From Tardiphaga robiniae (GTDB lineage Bacteria > Pseudomonadota > Alphaproteobacteria > Rhizobiales > Xanthobacteraceae), in the NCBI RefSeq assembly GCF_013359755.1, contig NZ_JABMCJ010000069.1, forward strand, positions 1-64,000: a DNA stretch of 64,000 nucleotides, given 5' to 3'. Under the pieces are notes generated by a model, which did not search any database, was not told where the DNA came from, and saw nothing but the letters and a program-made list of their open reading frames with translations. The stretch's first letter is position 1, and each line of letters starts with the position of its first letter. Shown here one piece after another: positions 11,314 to 20,198 of the stretch. The translations under genes were made by a program, and so were the position numbers.

Positions 11314-11339
11314 GCCAATCTGACGTTCTGGAGTTGAAG

Positions 11340-12443
11340 ATGTCCCGTCCTGTGCCGAAGCCCGGCATTCTCGATATCGCGCCTTACACCCCTGGCAAAA
11401 GCCCGGTGGTGGAGCCCGGCCGCAAGACCTACAAGCTGTCGGCCAACGAGACCCCGTTCGGTCCTTCGGCGCGCGCCAAGGACGCCTTCGCCACCGCTGT
11501 CGCGCATCTCGAGGATTATCCGGAAGGCACGTCGAAGGTGCTGCGCGAGGCGCTAGGCCACCGCTTCGGCCTCGATCCCGCGCAGATCATCTGCGGTGCC
11601 GGCTCCGACGAAATTCTCAACCTGATTGCGCATGTCTATCTCGGCCCCGGCGACGAGGCGATTTCGACCGCGCACGGCTTCCTGGTCTACCCGATCGCTA
11701 CCCAGGCGAACGGCGCCACCAATGTGGTCGCTCCGGAAACCAACTTCACCTGCAACGTCGATGCGATCCTGAACTGCGTCACGCCGCGCACCAAGCTGGT
11801 GTGGCTGGCGAACCCCAACAACCCGACTGGCACCTATCTGCCGTCCTCCGAGATCAAGCGCCTGCGCGCCGGCCTGCCGGAGCACGTGCTGCTGGTGCTC
11901 GACGCCGCGTATTGGGACTACGTGACCAAGGGCGACTACGACAACGGGCTGGAGCTGGCGAAGACCACCGAGAATACCGTCGCCACCTACACCTTCTCGA
12001 AGGTGCACGGCCTCGCGGCACTGCGGATCGGCTGGATGTTCGGCCCTGCGCACATCGTCGATGCGATGAACCGGATTCGTGGGCCGTTCAACGTCTCGGC
12101 GCCGGCGATGATGGCCGCGGTGGGGGCGATCGAGGACACCGGCCATGTCGAGATGTCGCGCACATACACCGCCAAGTGGATCGGCATCCTGACCGAGGAA
12201 ATTACCAAGCTCGGCATTGAGGTGACGCCAAGCGTGGCCAATTTCTTGCTGATGCATTTTCCGGCGACCGGCAAGACCGCAGCGGATGCCGATGCGTTCC
12301 TGACCAGGCGCGGGCTGGTGCTGCGCGCCGTGACCAATTACGGCCTGCCGAACTCGCTGCGCATGACCATCGGCACCGAGGAAGCCAACAGGCTGGTGAT
12401 CGAGACGCTGCGTGAATTCATAGCATCGAATTCGGGGCAATGA
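11340..12443 (+). CDS. hisC: Histidinol-phosphate / aromatic aminotransferase HisC
   Basis: 367-residue class I/II PLP aminotransferase. Motifs: LSANETPFGPS near the N-terminus, NPNNPTGTY, Asp188 in LVLDAAYWDY, and Schiff-base Lys221 in TYTFSKVHGLAALRIGW. HisC family enzymes transaminate histidinol phosphate, and paralogues also serve phenylalanine and tyrosine synthesis. Its position between chorismate mutase and prephenate dehydrogenase suggests an aromatic role, so it could be the hisC2 paralogue. ATG 11340 has GGAG 6 nt upstream. Confidence 0.9.
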   Translation: MSRPVPKPGILDIAPYTPGKSPVVEPGRKTYKLSANETPFGPSARAKDAFATAVAHLEDYPEGTSKVLREALGHRFGLDPAQIICGAGSDEILNLIAHVYLGPGDEAISTAHGFLVYPIATQANGATNVVAPETNFTCNVDAILNCVTPRTKLVWLANPNNPTGTYLPSSEIKRLRAGLPEHVLLVLDAAYWDYVTKGDYDNGLELAKTTENTVATYTFSKVHGLAALRIGWMFGPAHIVDAMNRIRGPFNVSAPAMMAAVGAIEDTGHVEMSRTYTAKWIGILTEEITKLGIEVTPSVANFLLMHFPATGKTAADADAFLTRRGLVLRAVTNYGLPNSLRMTIGTEEANRLVIETLREFIASNSGQ

Positions 12444-12444
12444 C

Positions 12445-13383
12445 GTGAGCGCCACGCCGCCCTTCAAACGTATCGCGCTGATCGGCCTCGGCCTGATCGG
12501 CTCGTCGCTGGCGCGCGGCATTCAGCAGCTTGGCCTTGCCGGTGAACTCGTTGCCACCGACAATTCGGCGGCCGTGCGTGCACGCGCCGTGGAAATCAAG
12601 CTCGCCGACCGCATCGCCGACGACAATGCCAGCGCCGTCAAGGATGCCGATCTGGTCATCGCCTGCGTGCCCGTCGGCGTGGCAGGCGACGTGGCGAAAA
12701 GCATCGCGGCGCATCTCGCGCCCGGCGCGATCGTGTCCGACGTCGGTTCGGTGAAGGCCTCCGTACTGCAGGCGATGTCGGAATATCTGCCGGACAACGT
12801 CCACTTCATTCCCGCGCATCCGGTCGCCGGCACGGAAAACTCCGGCCCGGATTCCGGCTTCGCCGAATTGTTCAGCAATCGCTGGTGCATTCTGACACCG
12901 CCCGAGGGCGCGGATCCCGCGGCCGTCGAAAAGCTCACCGGCTTCTGGGCTGCGCTCGGCGCCAATGTCGAGATCATGCAGGCCGCGCATCACGATCTGG
13001 TGCTCGCGGTCACCAGCCATCTGCCGCATCTGATCGCTTATACAATCGTAGGCACGGCCGACGAGCTCGAAGACGTCACGAGGTCGGAAGTGCTGAAGTT
13101 CTCCGCGGGCGGTTTCCGCGATTTCACCCGTATCGCAGCATCAGACCCGACCATGTGGCGCGACGTGTTCCTCGCCAACAAGGACGCGGTGCTGGAAATG
13201 CTCGGCACCTTCCAGGAAGACCTGTCGAAGCTGACCCGTGCCATCCGCCGCGACGATGGCGATGCGCTGTTCGAGCACTTCACCCGCACCCGCGCGATCC
13301 GCCGCGGCATCGTGAGTATCGGTCAGGATGAAGCGGCACCGGACTTCGGGCGCAAGCATCAGGCGCTGACGAAGAAGGATTGA
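12445..13383 (+). CDS. tyrC: Prephenate / arogenate dehydrogenase
   Basis: NAD(P)-dependent oxidative decarboxylation of prephenate or arogenate, leading to tyrosine. The 312-residue TyrA-type protein has the nucleotide-binding GLGLIGSS (14-21), the conserved FIPAHPVAGTENSGP substrate region and the HDLVLAVTSHLPHLIAY helix. No ACT or chorismate mutase domain is attached. It starts with GTG one base after the hisC stop, so translation is probably coupled. Whether it prefers arogenate or prephenate is not visible. Confidence 0.92.
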   Translation: MSATPPFKRIALIGLGLIGSSLARGIQQLGLAGELVATDNSAAVRARAVEIKLADRIADDNASAVKDADLVIACVPVGVAGDVAKSIAAHLAPGAIVSDVGSVKASVLQAMSEYLPDNVHFIPAHPVAGTENSGPDSGFAELFSNRWCILTPPEGADPAAVEKLTGFWAALGANVEIMQAAHHDLVLAVTSHLPHLIAYTIVGTADELEDVTRSEVLKFSAGGFRDFTRIAASDPTMWRDVFLANKDAVLEMLGTFQEDLSKLTRAIRRDDGDALFEHFTRTRAIRRGIVSIGQDEAAPDFGRKHQALTKKD

Positions 13384-13399
13384 TCGCAGGACCAACAGC

Positions 13400-13485
13400 C
13401 GTCATTGCGAGCGAAGCGAAGCAATCCAGCCTTACTTGCTTTGCGGCTTCTGGATTGCCGCGTCGCTTCGCTCCTCGCAATGACG
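13400..13485. repeat. Dispersed palindromic repeat (CGTCATTGCGAGCGAAGCG type)
   Basis: Long imperfect inverted repeat: CGTCATTGCGAGCGAAGCG...AATCCAG at the left and CTGGATT...CGCTTCGCTCCTCGCAATGACG at the right. This is a well-known intergenic repeat type of Bradyrhizobium and Rhodopseudomonas. It lies between the convergent tyrC and DUF2125 genes, where the hairpin could end both transcripts. Confidence 0.8.
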
Positions 13486-13509
13486 TGGAGAGGCCGGCGA
13501 ACCTCACGC

Positions 13510-14700
13510 CTAAAACAACGGCGGGATCTGCGCCACGCGCAGCGGCCCGAGGAACACCGCGCCATCGACAAATTTCAGCGGGAACGACCGCGCCGCTTTG
13601 CCTTCCAAGACAGCCGCAGTCCCGATCGAGTTGACGCCGGCGGCAAGGCCGCTGCCGGCATTCTTGCGTACGACATTACCGAGACCGGGGATCGCGCGAT
13701 CCAGCGCACCGAGGATGTTGTTGACGTCTTGCGACTTCACGCCGGGCGCAATGCGGTCCAGCGCCTCCTGAGGCACGCCCATCTCCAGCAACTTGTCGAT
13801 GCCGAGGGCGGCGATAGCCTTGTCCAGCCCCGCCACGGTCATCTGCAATTCGCCGTCGAGATTGCCCGCGGCGGTCAGACCGAGCGAGCCCGTCGCCAGC
13901 GAGATGATCTCGCCCTGCTGGACGCGCGACTGCACGATCTCGACGCGTCCACCTGCAGCCTGAAGCTCGCGGAAACGCTGCGGCCAGGGCTTGGGCGAGA
14001 CATCCTTGAGTCCACTGAGCAATGCGCGGATATCGGCATCGAACGGTGCCGCGAGGATCGGATGAACATCGGCAATGCTGCCGCTCCTGATCTGCAGGGC
14101 CGTCTCGATCACCGGCTTGTCCGGCGTCGAATTCGCTGCCGTGCGGCCATGCAATTCGACCTGTTTGGCACGTGCGGTCGGCGCCTGCACCGAGCCGGCG
14201 AAGCGGTCGAGCGACACATCGTCGAACACGATGTCGGCGCTGTCAGGCGTACCGGGCAGACCGGTGATGCTGCTGCGCGCCGAGCCCCAATTCATTACCA
14301 TCGCCGGCTGACCGCGATCGGACAGGACTGCCGGCGCGGTGAATTCGGCGACCAGGAGCCGCGGCGTATAGATCTGCGCAACCACGACGATCTCGCCGAG
14401 CTTCGCGGTGATCGGCACCTGCGTCGCATTCTGGGTGGCCGTTTGCGAGGTCAGCGAAACGCTGACACCGCTGCAGCGGACTTCGAGCCGGAACGGGAAG
14501 CCGGAGACCGAACGGTTGGCGCAATCATAGACGCGCCCAGCCGCGGCCTCTCGGGCGCGCCAGATATCGACGTTTTCGTCGACCTTGGACGCGGCATAGA
14601 ACCAGAAGCCGCTCCACGCCGCCGCAAGGACGACGATGATGACGGGCAGGATGAAAATCGGCCAGAGGCGGCGCTGGGTGGGCTGTGCATATTCGGACAT
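13510..14700 (-). CDS. DUF2125 domain-containing protein
   Basis: 396 residues from the ATG at 14700 (MSEYAQPTQRR), with one membrane segment at about 15-38 and a long C-terminal part outside the cytoplasm that looks beta-rich (many short alternating hydrophobic stretches, conserved SGFPFRLEVRC). This matches the rhizobial DUF2125 family of unknown function. An upstream in-frame ATG at 14748 has AGGA 7 nt before it and would add 16 residues, so the start is uncertain. It converges on tyrC across a palindromic repeat. Confidence 0.8.
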   Translation of the reverse strand: MSEYAQPTQRRLWPIFILPVIIVVLAAAWSGFWFYAASKVDENVDIWRAREAAAGRVYDCANRSVSGFPFRLEVRCSGVSVSLTSQTATQNATQVPITAKLGEIVVVAQIYTPRLLVAEFTAPAVLSDRGQPAMVMNWGSARSSITGLPGTPDSADIVFDDVSLDRFAGSVQAPTARAKQVELHGRTAANSTPDKPVIETALQIRSGSIADVHPILAAPFDADIRALLSGLKDVSPKPWPQRFRELQAAGGRVEIVQSRVQQGEIISLATGSLGLTAAGNLDGELQMTVAGLDKAIAALGIDKLLEMGVPQEALDRIAPGVKSQDVNNILGALDRAIPGLGNVVRKNAGSGLAAGVNSIGTAAVLEGKAARSFPLKFVDGAVFLGPLRVAQIPPLF

Positions 14701-14827
14701 GGCGGGACGTAGATCGCATGATTTTGTCAAATCGGCGATCCCTTTCATGGGGTTATCCTGTCGTCGCAGGGCCACATTGCAGGAAATCAAGATCGCCCGG
14801 GCCCAAGGTTTCTGCTAGGTCGGCATC

Positions 14828-15385
14828 ATGACCGCGAAAATCACCGCCCAGCCCGATTCCGACAGCGATCTCTGGGTGTTCGGCTATGGCTCGCTGATGT
14901 GGCGGCCGGGCTTCGAGTTCATCGAACAGGTCCCGGCCAGGCTGATCGGCGAACATCGGGCGCTCTGCGTCTATTCCTTTGACCATCGCGGCACGCCGGA
15001 AAAGCCCGGCCTCGTGCTCGGCCTGGATCGCGGCGGCGCCTGCCGTGGCATTGCCTTTCGCGTGGCGGCCAAGCTGCGCCATGACACCATCGCCTATCTC
15101 AGGGAGCGCGAGCAGACCACCCATGTCTATCGCGAGGTGATGCGCTCCGTCTGGCTCGATGACGTCGAGCGTACCCGCGTCAGCGCGCTGGCCTATGTGG
15201 TCGACCGCGGCCATGTGCAGTACGCGGGGCGACTAAGCCTCAGCGAACAATTGCACTTCGTGCGACAGGGCCACGGGCGTTCCGGACTCAACCGCGATTA
15301 CGTGCTCTCGACCGTGAAGGCCATTGAGGCCGAAGGTTTTCGCGACGCGCAGCTCCATCAGCTCGCGGCGATGCTGCACGAGTGA
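14828..15385 (+). CDS. Gamma-glutamylcyclotransferase, ChaC family
   Basis: 185 residues, typical of ChaC-type enzymes that cleave the gamma-glutamyl group of glutathione into 5-oxoproline and Cys-Gly. The signature YGSLMWRPGF (20-29) forms the substrate loop, and the acidic catalytic position falls in LREREQ (Glu93 or Glu95). Cytoplasmic, no signal peptide. It converges on plsC with only 7 bp between stop codons. E. coli chaC was named for a nearby transporter; no such partner occurs here. Confidence 0.88.
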   Translation: MTAKITAQPDSDSDLWVFGYGSLMWRPGFEFIEQVPARLIGEHRALCVYSFDHRGTPEKPGLVLGLDRGGACRGIAFRVAAKLRHDTIAYLREREQTTHVYREVMRSVWLDDVERTRVSALAYVVDRGHVQYAGRLSLSEQLHFVRQGHGRSGLNRDYVLSTVKAIEAEGFRDAQLHQLAAMLHE

Positions 15386-15392
15386 CCAAGCG

Positions 15393-16166
15393 CTAGCTCT
15401 CTTTCACCGCCACATTCGGCACGCGCCCGAAGATCGTCGCCTGCTCCGTGCGCGCCTCCGCAACGATACGATCGGTGGCAGCTTCGATCGACGTGCTGAT
15501 CGCCGCGATGAATTCCTTGCGTGGCAGGCCGGGCGGCAGAGGATCGAGAAACTCCACCACCAGCGTTCCGGGATAGCGCAGGAAGGTGCGGCGCGGCCAG
15601 AACAGGCCGGAATTCAGCGCCACCGGCAGACACGGCGCGCCGGATTTGGCGTAGATCTGCGCGACACCGGGTTTGTAATCCGGTGGTGCCTCGACAGGCC
15701 GACGCGTGCCTTCGGGAAAGATAATGAGCTGACGGCCGAGCTGGATTTCCTCGGTGGCGCGCTTGGCCATATCGATGAGCGAACGCGCGCCGCCATCGCG
15801 ATCGACGCCGATCATCTTCGACTTCTTCAGGTACCAGCCAAAGAACGGAATCTGCCCGAGCTCGCGCTTGTAGATGAACAGCGGCCGATCGAAGAACGGC
15901 ATCAGCGCGAAGGTCTCCCACATCGATTGATGTTTCGAGGCGACCACCAGTGGGCCCGCCGGAATTTTCTCGAGACCGCGATAATCGACCCTGGTGTTGC
16001 AGACGATACGCATCAGCCAGATGCTGCTGGTCGCCCACGCCTTCGCGATCGCCATGAAGGCGCGCGGCGGCATCACGAAGGTTGGAATCGCCACCAGGAT
16101 CCAGAACACCAGCAGCACATAGAACAGCACGTTGTAGATCAACGAACGCACGAATATCGAAGTCAT
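15393..16166 (-). CDS. plsC: 1-acyl-sn-glycerol-3-phosphate acyltransferase PlsC
   Basis: Inner-membrane acyltransferase that adds the second acyl chain to lysophosphatidate in phospholipid synthesis. The 257-residue protein has one N-terminal membrane segment (about 8-32). The usual HX4D box reads HQSMWE (His79, Glu84), an acidic variant, and the FPEGTRRP motif at 150-157 is intact. It is the last gene of a likely ftsE-ftsX-ydcF-plsC run. Other acyltransferases of the family, for example for ornithine lipids, cannot be excluded. Confidence 0.85.
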   Translation of the reverse strand: MTSIFVRSLIYNVLFYVLLVFWILVAIPTFVMPPRAFMAIAKAWATSSIWLMRIVCNTRVDYRGLEKIPAGPLVVASKHQSMWETFALMPFFDRPLFIYKRELGQIPFFGWYLKKSKMIGVDRDGGARSLIDMAKRATEEIQLGRQLIIFPEGTRRPVEAPPDYKPGVAQIYAKSGAPCLPVALNSGLFWPRRTFLRYPGTLVVEFLDPLPPGLPRKEFIAAISTSIEAATDRIVAEARTEQATIFGRVPNVAVKES

Positions 16167-16192
16167 GGTGTTCCGATCAGCTCAATTGCAGT

Positions 16193-16981
16193 TCAATTCG
16201 CAGACGCCGTGGCCGGCCGGCGCTGCGGCGCGTCGCTCTGCTGGTCGCTGCCGGAATCCGGCATCAGATCAATGCCGATATTCGCCAGCCGCACCCGCGC
16301 TTCAGCCGCGAGATATTTGACATATTCCGATAGCAGCAACCGCAGCGTCGGGCCACTGGTCCACCACGGTTCGTCACGCCATTTGTCGCCAATCACCGAG
16401 AACGGAATCAGCTCGATATCCGGCATCTCATGTGACATTTCGACGATCGCGCGCGGCATGTGATAATTCGACGTCACCACGATCAGCGACTTGAAGCCAC
16501 GCTCATGGACCCAGCGCTTGGTCTCTACCGCATTGCTGCGGGTGTTGACGGCGGAGCGATCGAGATCGACGCAGCAATCCAGCAACCGCTGGCTGTCCGG
16601 CAGTGTGCGCGAGATATTGGCCGCACCGTTGGTGGGATGCACGCCGGAGATCAGCAACCGCTTACCGAAGCCATTGGCGAGCAGTTCGAGCGCATCCGCA
16701 ACGCGCGACGAACCGCCGGTCAGGACCACGATGCCGTCGGCATTCGCCGACGGCTTCAACTCGCCGCTGCGCAGTTGCGCGAGAAACGCAACGAAGCCGA
16801 TGGCGCCGACCATGAAGGACAGTGCAAATGCGACCACAAGTGCCGCACGGATGACGCGCCGCCGCGGTGGCGCGGCAACGGGCATCTCCGTGGTGTTCTG
16901 GTCGTCGAGCAAGATCATCGGTCTGGCGTTTGGTCCTTTGGCAGCAATCTTAGGTATTTTTCGGCGCCTTGGCGATGCCAT
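16193..16981 (-). CDS. YdcF family protein (DUF218)
   Basis: 262 residues with one membrane segment (about 45-68) and a DUF218/YdcF domain (ADGIVVLTGGSSRVADALELL; TRSNAVETKRW; VVTSNYHMPRA). Relatives such as SanA and ElyC act on envelope integrity and lipid-carrier metabolism, but the reaction is not established. It sits 17 bp after ftsX and 26 bp before plsC, in an envelope-related operon. An internal ATG at 16918 would shorten it by 21 residues and cannot be excluded. Confidence 0.83.
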   Translation of the reverse strand: MASPRRRKIPKIAAKGPNARPMILLDDQNTTEMPVAAPPRRRVIRAALVVAFALSFMVGAIGFVAFLAQLRSGELKPSANADGIVVLTGGSSRVADALELLANGFGKRLLISGVHPTNGAANISRTLPDSQRLLDCCVDLDRSAVNTRSNAVETKRWVHERGFKSLIVVTSNYHMPRAIVEMSHEMPDIELIPFSVIGDKWRDEPWWTSGPTLRLLLSEYVKYLAAEARVRLANIGIDLMPDSGSDQQSDAPQRRPATASAN

Positions 16982-16998
16982 CGCCTGTGCCTGACGCG

Positions 16999-17970
16999 TT
17001 ACTCGATGTCGTTCAGCGTCGAGAACAATGTGCGGCGCGACGCCCAGGCGGTAATTCCTGCTATCAACAGCGCCTGCCCTGCCACCGCGAGATAACCTGA
17101 CGACCGCAGCGAGAACGTCCCCAGCAATGCAGCGAACTGATCGCCTACCGGCGTGCCGGAAAACCAGCTCGCGATCGACTCCGAAAACCCGAACATCAGC
17201 ATCGCGGCACCGCCGCCAATGATACCGCCCTGCAGGCCAAGCCGCAGGAAGTGGCGGAAGAAGCGATTGGCGATATAGCGGTCGCCGGCGCCGACGAAAT
17301 GCAGCACCTCGACGATCGGCCGGTTCGCCGCCATCGCGCCGCGCGTCGCAAAGGATACAGAGATAATGGTGGCGATAATAACGAGCGCAAGGATGCCAAG
17401 CCCGGCCAGCACCGTTGCCGATGTCATCGACCGCATCCGCTCCACCCAGGCGCGATGATCGTCAACGCTGGCCGAGGGCACAGCCTGCGTCACCCGCTTG
17501 CGCAAGCCGATAATGTCCAGCGCCGTCCCCGGCGTGACACGTGCAATGATGACGCGCGGCACAGGTAGCTCGTCGAGCGACAGTCCCGTGCCGAGCCACG
17601 GCTCCAGCAACTGCGCCGATTGCTCCCGGCTATAGGGCTGCACCTCGACAATCCCCGGCTGGCCGCGAATGGCATCGGTCACCGCCTGTGTGTCGCGGTC
17701 GAGATCGCGGCCGCCCTGCGGCTTCACCTGGATGGTGATTTCGCTGGCGACTTCCGATTGCCACTCCGACGCCGAGGCGCTGATCAGCAGCACTGCGCCT
17801 GTCGTGATGGAGGCGAGGAAGGTCATGATGGCGACGACGGCGACCAGCGCGCGGCCGGCGATCGAGCCGCGCGGCACGATCGGGGATGCATTGCGCGCCT
17901 TTGCCGGGACCTGCGGGCGATCGGTGCCGAGGTCCATCAGCGGGCCGTGTTCTTCGCCGATTCTACTCAT
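16999..17970 (-). CDS. ftsX: Cell division protein FtsX
   Basis: Membrane half of the FtsEX complex, which transmits ATP hydrolysis at the septum to peptidoglycan hydrolases in the periplasm. The 323-residue protein shows the FtsX layout: cytoplasmic N-terminus, membrane segment at about 42-66, periplasmic loop of about 100 residues, then three more membrane segments with a FAA..NRPIVEVLHFVGA region. It overlaps the ftsE stop by 8 bp. The M23 peptidase at the left of the window is a possible but unproven partner. Confidence 0.93.
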   Translation of the reverse strand: MSRIGEEHGPLMDLGTDRPQVPAKARNASPIVPRGSIAGRALVAVVAIMTFLASITTGAVLLISASASEWQSEVASEITIQVKPQGGRDLDRDTQAVTDAIRGQPGIVEVQPYSREQSAQLLEPWLGTGLSLDELPVPRVIIARVTPGTALDIIGLRKRVTQAVPSASVDDHRAWVERMRSMTSATVLAGLGILALVIIATIISVSFATRGAMAANRPIVEVLHFVGAGDRYIANRFFRHFLRLGLQGGIIGGGAAMLMFGFSESIASWFSGTPVGDQFAALLGTFSLRSSGYLAVAGQALLIAGITAWASRRTLFSTLNDIE

Positions 17971-18622
17971 AGATATGCAGCCGGCCTTGATGCAGCACCA
18001 TGCGCCGCGCGTCGTATTGATCCATCAATGTAATATCGTGGGTCGCGATAATCACCGCGGTGCCGGACTTGTTGAGTTCGATGAACAGCCGCAGCAGACG
18101 CCGGCCCAGCGTCGGATCGACGTTACCCGTCGGCTCGTCCGCCAGCAGCAGCATGGGCCGTGCGATCACCGCGCGCGCAATGGCAGCGCGCTGCTTCTCG
18201 CCGCCCGACAGGATCGGCGGCAGTGCATCCATGCGATCGCCCAGACCCACCCATTTGAGGAGATCGATAACCTCGCGCCGATAGCTGGATTCCTCGCGGC
18301 CCATCACCCGGAACGGCAGCGCGACATTCTCATAGGTCGTCATGTGGTCGAGCAGACGGAAATCCTGCAGCACGATACCGATGCGCTTGCGCAGGTCGGC
18401 GATCTCGTCCTTGCCGAGCAGCGAGATATCCTGGCCGAACAGATTGACCAACCCGCGGGTCGGCCGCAGCGACAGGAACAGCAGGCGCAGTAGCGAGGTC
18501 TTGCCGGCGCCAGAGGGACCGGTCAGGAACTGGAACGAATGCGCAGGGATCTGGAAATTGAGGTCGCGCAGAATCTCCGGGCCAAGCCCGTAGCGCAAAC
18601 CAACATTTTCGAACCGGACCAC
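17963..18622 (-). CDS. ftsE: Cell division ATP-binding protein FtsE
   Basis: ABC ATPase of FtsEX. In 219 residues it shows Walker A GPSGAGKT (35-42), Q-loop LQDFRLLD (about 85-92), signature LSGGEKQ (138-144), Walker B LLLADEPTGN (158-167) and the H-loop IIATHD. The following ftsX start overlaps its stop codon (ATGAGTAG), which fits coupled translation. It is the first gene of the leftward run and divergent from the zinc-ribbon gene. Confidence 0.95.
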   Translation of the reverse strand: MVRFENVGLRYGLGPEILRDLNFQIPAHSFQFLTGPSGAGKTSLLRLLFLSLRPTRGLVNLFGQDISLLGKDEIADLRKRIGIVLQDFRLLDHMTTYENVALPFRVMGREESSYRREVIDLLKWVGLGDRMDALPPILSGGEKQRAAIARAVIARPMLLLADEPTGNVDPTLGRRLLRLFIELNKSGTAVIIATHDITLMDQYDARRMVLHQGRLHIYE

Positions 18623-18750
18623 ATTCAGCTCCGTTCGATGGGTTCAAAAAGCCTCAAAAAGACGGTCAATTGCTTGTGCGGCCGTTATGGTTTCCGATTC
18701 GTTAACGGTCGTCTTGTAGCCTGCCGGCCATGTCATCGGCTATCGGCTCC

Positions 18751-19614
18751 ATGCATATCGTTTGCCCCAATTGCACGACGTCCTACGCCGTGAACCCGGC
18801 CACGTTCGGCGATGCCGGACGGACGGTGCGCTGCGCCCGCTGCAAGGAAGTCTGGCTGGCGCGCCCAGAGGATCTCTCCCGCGCCGAAGCCCGTATTCCC
18901 GCCATGGCGGCGAAGGCCAGCGAGCCCGATCCGAACGAGGATATGAGCGCCTGGGGCGTGACCGAGGACGACGACGCCTCGGCACCGAACGTTCCGGTGG
19001 TGGAAAGCCCGTCGATTTCCGCTGACTGGCCGACCGACGCCAATGATCGCACCGAAACCGCCGACTGGGCCACGCTGGCGCAACACGACGCGGTGGCCGC
19101 GATGCGGGCCACCCCGCCATCGCGCTTCGCAGCGCTGCGCCGTTTCGTGCCGTCGCTGCCGCGCCTGTTCGTCATGCCGAAGCACAGTCTGCCGATCGCG
19201 ACCGCTACCATGGCGTCGCTGTTGCTCGCACTGGTGATCTGGCGCGTCGACCTGGTCAAGCTGATGCCGCAGACCGCGACTTTCTACCAGGCGGTCGGCC
19301 TCGACGTGAATGTGCGCGGCCTTGCCTTCAAGGACGTCAAGGTCACCACCGAGACCGTCGATGACAAGTCGGTCTTGCTCATCGAAGGCCTGATCGTGTC
19401 AGAGACCCGCATCCCCACCGCATTGCCGCGCCTGCGTTTCGTGGTACGCGACGAGAAGGGGACTGAAATATATGGCTGGAACGCCGTGCTCGAGCAGCCC
19501 GGCCTCAATCCCGGCGACAAGACATGGTTTCGATCGCGGCTGGCCTCGCCGCCGGCCGAGGGCCGCAGTATCGATGTGCGTTTCTTCACCAAGCGCGACG
19601 TCGCCGGCGCGTAA
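18751..19614 (+). CDS. MJ0042-type zinc-ribbon transmembrane protein
   Basis: 287 residues. The N-terminal zinc ribbon (Cys5, Cys8, Cys28, Cys31 in CPNC...CARC) is followed by an acidic linker, a membrane segment at about 151-170 and a C-terminal domain that resembles DUF3426. This alphaproteobacterial family is conserved but has no established function. MHIVCPNC is the usual family start, so I prefer 18751 to the ATG 21 bp upstream. It precedes cpdR by 15 bp, probably in one operon, and diverges from ftsE. Confidence 0.83.
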   Translation: MHIVCPNCTTSYAVNPATFGDAGRTVRCARCKEVWLARPEDLSRAEARIPAMAAKASEPDPNEDMSAWGVTEDDDASAPNVPVVESPSISADWPTDANDRTETADWATLAQHDAVAAMRATPPSRFAALRRFVPSLPRLFVMPKHSLPIATATMASLLLALVIWRVDLVKLMPQTATFYQAVGLDVNVRGLAFKDVKVTTETVDDKSVLLIEGLIVSETRIPTALPRLRFVVRDEKGTEIYGWNAVLEQPGLNPGDKTWFRSRLASPPAEGRSIDVRFFTKRDVAGA

Positions 19615-19629
19615 GTCCAAGGAGTTGTC

Positions 19630-20007
19630 GTGGCGCGTATCCTGATTGCTGATGACGAAGAATCGATGCGGCTGCTGGTCGGCCGCGCCATCGCCATGGA
19701 TGGCCACGAGATCGTCACGGCCGAAGACGGCGCCGAGGCGCTGGAGATCCTTACCGAGCAGGGCGGCGCATTCGACCTGCTGCTGACCGACATCAAGATG
19801 CCTGTCATGGACGGCATTGCGCTGGCGCTGGCCGTCGCGCGCGATTTTCCCGAACTGACAATCCTGCTGATGACCGGTTACGCCGACCAGCGCGAACGCG
19901 CGACGGGCCTGAATGCCATTGTGCACGATGTGGTGACGAAGCCGTTTTCCGTGGCGGATATCCGCACGGCCGTGGCGGACGCGCTGGCGGTGAAGAACAA
20001 GGGATAG
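19630..20007 (+). CDS. cpdR: Single-domain response regulator, CpdR type
   Basis: 125-residue receiver without output domain. The acidic pocket (Asp8/Asp9), phosphoacceptor Asp54 in LLTDIKMP, Thr82 and Lys104 are all present. It resembles CpdR, which in its unphosphorylated form delivers substrates such as CtrA to ClpXP for cell-cycle proteolysis, with phosphate from the CckA-ChpT relay. The GTG start has AAGGAG 5 nt upstream. Identity with CpdR rests on similarity and size; a CheY/DivK-like receiver is the alternative. Confidence 0.85.
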   Translation: MARILIADDEESMRLLVGRAIAMDGHEIVTAEDGAEALEILTEQGGAFDLLLTDIKMPVMDGIALALAVARDFPELTILLMTGYADQRERATGLNAIVHDVVTKPFSVADIRTAVADALAVKNKG

Positions 20008-20020
20008 AGGGCTCTTTCTT

Positions 20021-20166
20021 ATCCCTCCCCCAAGCGGCGGAGCCGCGCAGCGGGGAGGGTGGCTGGCCGAAGGCCAGACGGGTGGGGTCTCGCCCCGCGT
20101 GACAGCGCTGCTTGTGGCACCCCCACCCCGGCCTATCGGCCGACCCTCCCCGCAAGGGGGAGGGAT
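20021..20166. repeat. Dispersed GC-rich inverted repeat element
   Basis: Imperfect long palindrome between the convergent cpdR and TIGR02302 genes. The outer arms are ATCCCTCCCCCAAGCGG and CCGCAAGGGGGAGGGAT, with inner GGGGAGGGTGGCTGGCC / GGCCGACCCTCCCC arms. It belongs to the purine-rich/pyrimidine-rich intergenic repeat class common in Bradyrhizobium relatives. The folded RNA could stop transcription in both directions. Confidence 0.75.
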
Positions 20167-20198
20167 ATTGCTGAGGTCGGCGCTTCCTAACTCCGCCC

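Noticed and set aside
15393-16166. HX4E instead of HX4D in PlsC as a loss-of-function sign
   Set aside because: Glu keeps the acidic role, and I believe it is common in alphaproteobacterial PlsC proteins; the other motif is intact.
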